Positions 56,744-64,000 of a stretch of DNA of 64,000 bases are shown here, piece by piece. Source of the stretch: Dipteris shenzhenensis (Eukaryota > Polypodiophyta > Polypodiopsida > Gleicheniales); the NCBI GenBank assembly GCA_047967505.1, contig CM106540.1; one strand, 5' to 3'. The notes beneath the pieces were generated by a model that was not told the DNA's origin, searched no databases, and worked only from the letters and a program-made list of their open reading frames with translations. The translations under genes were made by a program, and so were the position numbers. Each line of letters opens with the position of its first letter. The first letter of the stretch is position 1.

Positions 56744-57420
56744 AGAAATGGCAGTAGTGTGAATTCCCTCATGTGAAAATGGCACTAGTACCAATCTCCC
56801 ATTGGCAAGTCACATTTTTGACATTGTAATGGGAGAATGGCACTAGTGCTCTATTATATGACTAGAATGTGAATAATATCTAAGATGCTTTTGGGTTTTA
56901 AAGAATTTTGTAGGAGTTGCAAGCAGGGGTTTCCATTTTTCAAGCAAAAACCCTCGAGCGACAAGCAGAAAAAAGGTGGGAGGGGTCGAAATATATAGTC
57001 TCAAGTCATTTTTAAGGAGCACAAAATTCCAAAATCTTTCAAGGAATACATAAGTACATATGAAATATTTATCAATAGAGATAGATATAAATATACCTTT
57101 ATAATTGAAGCAAAAATTGAAGCTATCCCAAAGATTACATTGGAAGATTTGGATCAAGAAGGTCTTTAGATACTCATTTATTCCTTGTATCTATAATTTC
57201 AAAAGATTTTTAGCAATATAGTAATATCGCTTTCATGGATTTTTTGATTTCACATACTCTCATTCTATTAAAAATATTGAACATGTGATATGATAAAATT
57301 GTGATATAATGGCATGGGGAATGGCACTAATGCCATTCTCCCAATGTGGGGTTATATATAAGAGGCACTATTGCCATTCTACATGGCCTCATATGGAGAA
57401 TGGCACTAGTGCCATTCTCT
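56744..57420. repeat. Outlying clusters of the GGCACTAGTGCC palindrome
   Basis: Copies lie at about 56,744-56,862 and 57,312-57,420, including a perfect 24-bp palindrome at 57,396-57,419. The linkers differ from those of the main array (for example CTCCCATTGG, CTCCCAATGTGG). AT-rich DNA without a gene lies between the clusters. Confidence 0.85.
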
Positions 57421-57574
57421 CTTTGAGGTTATGTAGAAATGATAATACTATTATGCTCCTTTCTTGATTCTATGTGCTTGAAAGCATTGTGGAGATAAAA
57501 AATTGTATTGTAATAAATATTTTCTCAAAGTTTGGATTTGAGTGCTTTCTACAAATCTATTGGAACATGCCATT

Positions 57575-57862
57575 TGAGAAGAAAAGAGGAAAAGAGATTG
57601 AAAGAGGGGAAAAAGAAGAGGGGAAAAGAGATTGGAAGAGGGAAAAAAGAAGAGAAGGAAAGGACGGAAAAAGAGATTGAAAGAGGGGAAAAAAGAAGAG
57701 GGAAAAAGAGATTGAAAGAGGGAAAAAAGAAGAGAAGGAAAGGAGGGAAAAAGAGATTGAAAGAGGGGGAAAAAGAGATTGAAAGAGGGGAAAAAGAAGA
57801 GGGAAAAAGAAGAGAAAGAAGATGAGAAAAGAGGGAAAGAAGAGGGAATAGGGGAAGAGAGG
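57575..57862 (+). repeat. Polypurine minisatellite (AGAAGAGGGAAAAAGAGATTGAA)
   Basis: About 290 bp almost purely A and G on the plus strand, in repeats of GGGAAAAAGAGATTGAAAGA with longer blocks (AAGAGAAGGAAAGGA) at higher order. It opens all frames on both strands, which explains the apparent ORFs here. Confidence 0.93.
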
Positions 57863-58524
57863 GTTCCTACGCCCATCACTGCAACTAGTGCTTAAGGCAC
57901 TAGCTATACTAGCACAAGCCAATGCAAATAACAAAAATAACAAAAGGAAAAAAGAGGAAGCACTTTCTTACCTGGAATAGTCCCGCTCGGTGTTTTGTGG
58001 ACTGGTCCTACAAAAGAGAGGAAACATACCATTTTTCAAATAACTAGTTAGAGGAAGGAGGAGTTTAAAAATGCAACTTCTCAAAGGGATTGGATTGAGG
58101 AGACAAGGAGAAAGAGGGGGAAGAGAAATACAAAAAAGACTAGAAGAGGTGAGTCTTCTTTCTTTCACAAAATCTCGTTTTTTGTCTTTAACCCTTCAAA
58201 ATCAAGCATGAAAACTAGCAGATAGCCTTAGCAATACAAGGAAAAACATGCTTCAACACTCACAAAATAAAATCTAAAAAAAAGCGAACCTACATTACTC
58301 AAAGAGACTCACCTTCTTGAAAAACTTCTTTTCACACAAGCAAAGAGGGAGAAGGGTGGAGAGGGAGCACAAGTGTTAGGAGAGGGGTTGAGTAGTGGTG
58401 AGGAGTGGAGAAAAGAGAGGAGGAAAGCGAGGTCGTTGGATATGAGGTGGGAGGAGAGATTACTTTTCCCACAATAGAGATGCTAAAGAAAGCGCCGTGT
58501 CACGGGGTTTCGGGTTTTAGCCCA
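57863..58524 (+). other. Gene-free interval left of the CACTA relic
   Basis: AT-rich with purine-rich patches. It probably includes the 5' end of the DNA transposon whose motif array starts at about 58,525. No terminus was identified. Confidence 0.4.
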
Positions 58525-60905
58525 TAGCGTCGCTACATAGCGATGCTGGTCAGTCACTATATAATGACAGAACAAAGCAAAGCATCACTATATAGCAATG
58601 AAACAGAGCAAATCGTTGCTATATGGATGTCTTGTTTGTGGCCCCAAGTGCATGCTTCGGGAAAAGTTGTCCTCCTGAAAGCAACGTGGATCCTCTCTAC
58701 AAGGGAGGAGGTAGTAGTCAAGGCGGACATTGCCTCTTTTCAAACACTAACAGGGTACATGCATTGCTTGAAAGGAGCATTTTCAAAGGACAATAAGCTT
58801 AGTGGGCTCAAGTCCCATGATTGGCACAAGGTCTTACAGGTATTCTAAGCTGTAGAATTAGTGTACCGATAATCGTGATGCATTAGCGTAATTATGATTA
58901 TGTTATATTGTTGACATGACTTCTTTGTTGCTTTGATAGTTCATCCTCCCAATTACAATAAAAGGGTGCTTACAAGAAGATGTTAGAAATGCTATATTCA
59001 AGATTAGTGGTATTGTGACATATGCTTACTATCAAATCGCATTGATTGCATTTTCTTCAATTCAAGCTGAATAATTCGTAGACTGATTATGAAAATATCT
59101 TACATGGGCATGTGAAATAGGTGGATATCTCAAAAAGAGATCTCCATATCAAGCATCGAGAAGGCTAGGGTGGAATCCATCGAAGCCGTATGCTTGCTTG
59201 AGAAGCACTTTCCCTCGAGCATTATGACAAGTCAAGTCCACTTGCTTGTGCAGATAGTTGATGAGGTGGCTATTGTAGGTACCGTTCATAGTCGGTGGAT
59301 GTTTTTTCTCGAGCGGTTTATGAAAACTTTGAAGGGATTTGCAAGACAAAGAGCAAGACCAAAAGCAAGCATGGCAAAGGGATGGCTTGTGCAAGAGTCA
59401 TTAGTATATATCAGGGAGTTTCTTGCATCCACGGATCCTGATATGCCGCAAGCTTGGCATAACAAGGATGATGATCGCATCGTTGGCGAGGTTCCCCAAG
59501 GAAAAGGGATTGAAAGAAAGATGAGATGAGCGAAGAGCAAATGGAGAAATTCAATAAATTTTGTATCCTCAATAGCAAGGAGATACAAAAGTGGATTGAG
59601 AGATATGAAGTAGCCAAAGCAGAAAGAATAAATGCAAGGACGAGATTCAGAGTAATGTACAGGTGATCGCAACCATATCCATGGGATTTGGCTCTTCTCC
59701 CCACTCACATGTCACTTGATTGGCTATAACTGGCTCTACGCATTGATTCAAAGAGAGTCACGTATGATTGCGGATTCATGGCTAACTTCACACAAGATAG
59801 CCGAGCTGCTTTGGATACCAATCTTCTCTCCTCATAGTTGGATTATTATGGAACCATACACGAAATCTATGGATTTGATTTCAGAGGATTTAGTATTTTC
59901 ATTCTTGATGTAAAATGGTTTAGAACTATTTACAACGGTCCCCCATGTGACAGTGAGAAAAGATAGTAGCGGTTTCTTTGCAATAGATTCCACCAAACAT
60001 TGGATCGATGAAAGTGATACTTTTGTTCTTCCCGAGCACTGTGAGCAGGTGCATACTAATGATTCAATTAATCGAAGCTTTCGTTTTTAAAGATCCATTG
60101 ATACATGTACTTAAGCATAATTTCATATATATAATTGACGACATTTGGCACTCATCTTTAATATAGGTGGTTTTTCATCCGAATCGTTTTGATCCAAGAT
60201 GGTGGTACGTGATGCAAGTTGCACCATGAAGTAAGCAAATTTTTGAAGATAGAGATGTGGATATGGAGATGCCACTACCAATGCCGGATCCAATTGATAC
60301 AGATGAATCTAGCGAAGAAGATGAAGATCACAATATGAGCCAAGAGGAAGATGCCCATAATGACATCGCACAGGAGGAAGATGGAGATCACGATATTGAG
60401 GAAGAAGACAATGATCATCAAGAATCACCACACTTTATTGAAGAAGATGAACAAGTACTTTTAGGTGAACGTACGATGCTAGAGTCCGATGATGATATAG
60501 GAGATCAACTCGGTATAGAGTTAGAGATAGACTTGTTTGGCGCGTTAAACTTGGCTCAAGATAAAACCGTTGATGTAAATGCTCTTCATTGATTTTTTTC
60601 ATCTCAAACTTGGACATGAATATATGAGCTTCAAAGGCTTAATGTACATGCTCTCATACTTTTATTCTCTCAAAAGATCAAACATGTATGAAAATTAACA
60701 AAAAATTACCATTGGAGAAAACTAACTTTTGAGGTCGATACGAGAAAAAAAGCTGTCTGTAAAATGTCGCTATAAAAAAGTATCTCTGTGTCACTATATA
60801 GCGAAACTTACAATTCTGATAAAAGTCACTATATAGCAACTTTAGAAATCGTTGCTATATAGCAACGTTTGCCTAAAGTCGCTATATAGCGACCCTTGAC
60901 GAGGC
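58525..60905 (+). mobile_element. CACTA (En/Spm-type) transposon relic with palindromic arrays
   Basis: A TNP2-type transposase pseudogene lies between two arrays of a 16-bp palindrome, GTCGCTATATAGCGAC. About four copies lie on the left (58,525-58,627) and about five on the right (60,766-60,897). Subterminal arrays of a short motif are the normal layout of this superfamily, where they bind the accessory TnpA protein. Exact CACTA termini and a 3-bp duplication were not found; a TGTAGTAGTG at about 60,979 is a possible right end. Confidence 0.65.
58630..60592 (+). pseudogene. TNP2-like CACTA transposase, C-terminal portion
   Basis: Recognisable from LSGLKSHDWHKVLQ (the end of the conserved TNP2 region). 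An intron at 58,840-58,939 (GT...AG) follows, with coding resuming at ILPITIK. Next is a DUF4218 segment in 59,140-59,529 (VCLLEKHFPSSIMT, VDEVAIVG, RWMFFLERFMKTLK). After a frameshift there is a C-terminal helix-rich part (EEQMEKFNKFCIL) and a DUF4216 segment from about 59,840 (DYYGTIHEIYGFDFRGF). A second intron at 60,049-60,166 leads to VVFHPNRFDPRWWYVMQVAP and an acidic tail (60,257-60,592, over 30% Asp/Glu). A TGA after QVAP probably comes from CGA. The catalytic domain proper lies upstream and is absent. Confidence 0.78.
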
Positions 60906-61754
60906 GTGCTTTCAATACCGACGATTAGCACCCCGCGCATGCTAAACATCGATACTTAAATGTCACAATAGGATCCGTGTGTAGTAGTGTCTTGGTGTAA
61001 GTAGATTACGGGTGTTTCAATGCCAACTCGGTTTAGGGCTCATCCAAGGTGACCGTCGGGAGATCTTGTCCCAACTCGGCCTAGTAGAAGGTAAGTACAT
61101 CAAAGAACTATGAGCTAAAGGCCCTGTGCAATCTGTTGAACGCCCGACAAAGATCCATGTGATACCAAAGGAGGCTCCTCATATTCTGTGTGAGGTAGAA
61201 GAAAGTCACGCACCATGATTTTTCAGCATTTGGGGAAGTTACTATGAAATGTAGGTCATGGCATGAAGGACAGAGGACCGTTTGTCTACTCCTCGCTGTT
61301 CTGTATAGCTACCTTACTGCATTGGTTCATAACTCCACAGCCGCCCCCTCCTCATGGCTAACTGAGAGGACCAATAAGACCTCTTCACCTACGGGACGCA
61401 TCAAACCCGTGGGTAAACAAAGGGGCATTCACACAGGTTTGTTGTATTACCAGCTAGGAGGGTGATACCAAGGGTCCAAAGGGGTAACGATGCATGTGGA
61501 GCGACTCAGGTGTGCTAATGCAAAGTGTGGTCATGTTATTTCTGCGACAGTACTAGTGGTAACCAACAAACAATAATATTCTCGTGGTCTTTCCATGTAA
61601 AACAATAACCAATGCCTTTCTTGTCAAAGATTGGGGTCGCGCGTAACGCGAACTCAGCCATTGGATTCAAAATTTTATAGAATGGAAATTTTGCCCCTGC
61701 CCAAAAAAGCTACCCGCAGTCAGAATTTGACACAGGGCATGCTCCCCACGCCTA
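60906..61754. other. Gene-free interval
   Basis: GC-balanced DNA with short frames only (for example 61,244-61,465, 73 codons, no domain). It could be retroelement-derived, but I see no diagnostic motif. Confidence 0.4.
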
Positions 61755-61871
61755 TGATGGAAGGGAAAGGGGAGGGTCAGCCTTTCCCCCTCATAAAATG
61801 GCTCGCGGGCTGCTCGCCCGCTCGCCATTTTATGACGGGGAAAGGCTTCCCCCCTCCCTTTCCCTACTCCT
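61755..61871. repeat. Long imperfect hairpin
   Basis: Inner arms 61,779-61,810 and 61,816-61,847 (32 bp each, three mismatches, 5-base loop) are extended outward by purine/pyrimidine arms to about 56 bp each. The inner arms carry AAAATGGC / GCCATTTT. A further CTCGCCATTTTATGAGGGGG copy lies at about 61,919-61,938. Confidence 0.88.
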
Positions 61872-62239
61872 TCCAAATTTGCTCACCCCTTTGCCAATTA
61901 CAATGGGATGCCCGCCTGCTCGCCATTTTATGAGGGGGTACTTCTAACATCATCGACACTTTTTGCGGGGCCTTTTTGGGCTTTTTTGGACCTTGGGTGC
62001 CTGTTTTCGGTGTTTCGAATGTCGTTTCGAGGGTTTTGGCCCGCTCTAGATGCGTCGGTGATGTAAGAAGTACCGAATTCTACATCGTGCATTAGATATA
62101 ATAAAGTAGCTCAAGTATCCTCATTGAATCCAAACATTTTCTTACTTTTTTGTATTTTTTCAACATTACATTGGCCCTCCTTCGATTGGTGGAGGGCTAT
62201 TTTGCTTCTAGGCTAAAGGGGCCCAAAATGAGTTTCCTT

Positions 62240-62750
62240 TTGTCCTGATGTGCAATACATCCACACATTGCATACACATATTGCAATACATTCACGCATG
62301 GAGAAATTGTTGCATTCACACATTTATGTAACGTGCATATTGCAATGCATTCACATTCACATATTGCATTGCATTCACGTATTGCACTGCATTCACGTAT
62401 AGATTTCATACATGTATATTCCTTACACATGTATATTGTATTGCGTTCACAAACATGCATATATTGCACTCAATCATGTATATATTTCATGCACATGTAT
62501 ATTGCATTGTGCGCGCACCCCCCCCCCACACACATGTATATTGTATTGCGTTCATAAACATGCATATATTGCACTCAATCATGTATATATTTCATGCATG
62601 TGTATATTGCATTGTGCGCGCACCCCTCTCTACACACACACCTATATTGCATTGCATACACACACATATTATTTAATGATGTATATATTATTACAAATGT
62701 ATATTGCATTGCATACAAGCGCATTTATTACAATGCATTTTATGCATACA
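62240..62750 (+). repeat. ATTGCATTG/ACATGTATATT minisatellite with 105-bp duplication
   Basis: Loose repeats of TTGCATTGCATTCAC, then two near-identical 105-bp units starting ACACATGTATATTG at 62,425 and 62,530. Each unit runs through GCGCGCACCCC. Confidence 0.9.
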
Positions 62751-62751
62751 C

Positions 62752-62812
62752 GTGCATGCACGCACACGTGCGCATGCCCGTGTGTGCACACGCGCGCGCA
62801 CACACACGTGTC
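62752..62812 (+). repeat. Alternating purine-pyrimidine tract
   Basis: About 60 bp of almost strict purine-pyrimidine alternation (ACACGTGCATGCACGCACAC onward, with GCGCGCGC in the middle), the composition that favours left-handed DNA. Confidence 0.88.
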
Positions 62813-63317
62813 CCCCCCCACATGGGCACTATACCCGTCCCCTTACCAAGCTTTGGTAGGTTTTTATTTGCACTACCTTGAAGACATAGGGGACCATGTA
62901 GAGGTGGATCTGAGTAAGTTGTAACTAAAGAATTATATATAGGTGCATATTAATGTACATTTATGGATGCACTATTATCTTATGGAGCTCTAGTTACGTA
63001 CTATAAAAAGGAGGGCCCTTATTCTCATTGCCAAAAAGTTGATTGATAGGGTACCCCATTAGTTAGATGAATGGCTATGGTAATGTGATAAGGGTTTACC
63101 CCCTAGAATTGGTCCCCCCCTTGAGGTTTTTCATGGAATGGAGGGAAAAATGAATATGAGCATAATATTTAAGATAATAAGGCGTCCCGTTGTAATTGGA
63201 AAAGGGGTGAGCAGATTTGGAAGGAGTAGGGAAAGGGAGGGCATCGTATGTCAGTGGAGTTATGCCGTATTTTAGTATTTTAGAGGAAATAAAAATGAAG
63301 AAATTGTGAATTTCTCT

Positions 63318-63610
63318 CAGGGCCTCAAAATGAGCTCCCTTTTTTCCTAATTTGAATAGGTCATTGTGAATGCATTGCAATATCCATGCTACATGAATAT
63401 ATGTATGCAAATGCATTGCAATTTCAATGTGTGTGCAAAATATACATATCTGTGAATGCAACAAATTAAACATGCATTGCAATATCCATGTTACATAAAT
63501 ATATGAGAATGCATTGTAATTTCCATGTGGGTGCAAAACATACATATATGTGGATGCAATCAATTAAATACGTGTGCAACAATGCAATGTAAATGTGAAT
63601 GCATTGTAAC
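63318..63610 (+). repeat. 102-bp tandem repeat with TGCATTGCAATA start
   Basis: Units start TGCATTGCAATATCCATG at 63,371 and 63,473, with a third partial unit after 63,575. The array is preceded by GGGCCTCAAAATGAGCTCCC, related to GGGGCCCAAAATGAGTTTCC at 62,219, which precedes the other minisatellite. Confidence 0.87.
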
Positions 63611-64000
63611 CCATGTTATAAATTGGAAAAGGCCCATGTTATATTCCCGAGAAGACTCATGCTATACACTAGAAAATAAACATGAAAGTTTATACTAAAA
63701 AATACTCATGTATTATTTTGATAGAGGACTCAATTCATGTTCAATAAAAAAGACACAAAAGGATTGCCAATATAATTCAAAATGCCATGCAACACACGGC
63801 ACGGACTAAATCAACCATCACATAAACAAGGGAGTACAGGTACTCATGAGCACTGCCTTCTATATTTAATAAAAAGTTTTACATTTTTTGAAAAAGAAGA
63901 ATGTATGTGCATGTGTATGTGTGTGGTTATCAGTAACACATGTAACTGTTACAGAAACAGGGTGAATTGTTATAGTTGTTTACATTGTGTCTGCTTGTGA
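63611..64000. other. Gene-free end of window
   Basis: AT-rich. A 72-codon frame runs off the window edge without a recognisable domain. Confidence 0.4.

Larger units (their letters stand above)
61853..63241. repeat. 61-bp inverted repeats 1.3 kb apart
   Basis: 61,853-61,913 is the reverse complement of 63,181-63,241 with about four mismatches (shared CCTCCCTTTCCCTACTCCTT). The enclosed DNA is mostly minisatellite. This could be the ends of a non-autonomous element or two copies of a dispersed repeat in opposite orientation. Confidence 0.85.

Noticed and set aside
53340-57420. CACTAG in the palindrome core as CACTA transposon termini
   Set aside because: The word is internal to dozens of modules and not at any element edge. 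It reflects palindrome symmetry, although a link to a CACTA-like element is kept as a hypothesis.
57474-57943. Long frames rich in Lys/Glu/Arg (plus) and Phe/Ser/Leu (minus)
   Set aside because: They arise from the polypurine minisatellite, which lacks stops in all frames.
62333-62924. 170-codon frame rich in His, Ile and Tyr
   Set aside because: It is a translation of the ATTGCATTG minisatellite; the text repeats with the 105-bp unit.

Overview
The window reads as a stretch of a large, AT-rich, transposon-dominated vascular plant nuclear genome. The evidence is Ty3/Gypsy (chromovirus) and Ty1/Copia LTR retrotransposons primed by initiator-Met tRNA, a CACTA-type DNA transposon relic with GT-AG introns, and one plant-specific cell-wall sugar gene. 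The genus cannot be fixed from sequence alone; a gymnosperm, fern or other plant with slow TE turnover would fit. No tRNA, rRNA, CRISPR array or bacterial-style operon was seen.

Layout. 1-10,600: old, heavily decayed Copia and Gypsy relics (RNase H at 228-470; a minus-strand Copia at 2.4-5.5 kb; Gypsy integrase at 9.7-10.0 kb; Copia integrase at 10.3-10.6 kb) with small tandem duplications. 11,133-12,185: the only intact host gene, a single-exon UDP-arabinopyranose mutase / reversibly glycosylated polypeptide of the RGP5-like type. Its usual DDD motif reads DLD. 14,207-28,073: a minus-strand chromovirus with 321-bp LTRs, split by a younger minus-strand Copia (20,162-26,176; 275-bp LTRs; TAAAT target duplication). 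28-38 kb: retroelement scraps, an unrecognised coiled-coil-like ORF relic and several minisatellites. 38-50.5 kb: a three-level nest. A plus-strand Gypsy integrase is split by Copia B (38,443-50,083), and Copia B's reverse transcriptase is split by Copia C (43,327-48,653; GTGGT target duplication). Copia B also carries a 1.07-kb fold-back inverted repeat (41,161-42,230) and two Gypsy LTR fragments in opposite orientation.

53.2-57.4 kb: a tandem higher-order repeat (unit 450-470 bp, four copies) built from many copies of a 20-24 bp palindrome with core GGCACTAGTGCC. Two smaller clusters of the same palindrome lie beyond a pair of unrecognised ORF relics. 58.5-60.9 kb: a TNP2-type CACTA transposase pseudogene flanked by arrays of another palindrome, GTCGCTATATAGCGAC, whose variants sit mostly at its CpG sites. 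The resemblance between these two neighbouring layouts is the most interesting unexplained structure. 61-64 kb: a long hairpin, a distant 61-bp inverted repeat, ATTGCATTG-type minisatellites and an alternating purine-pyrimidine tract.

How it fits together: nesting order and LTR divergence agree (Gypsy LTRs about 1.9% different by eye, inserted Copia about 0.7%). Both the Gypsy and Copia C have lost the catalytic Glu of integrase to Lys. The host gene is a small GC-rich island in otherwise silent, repeat-filled DNA.
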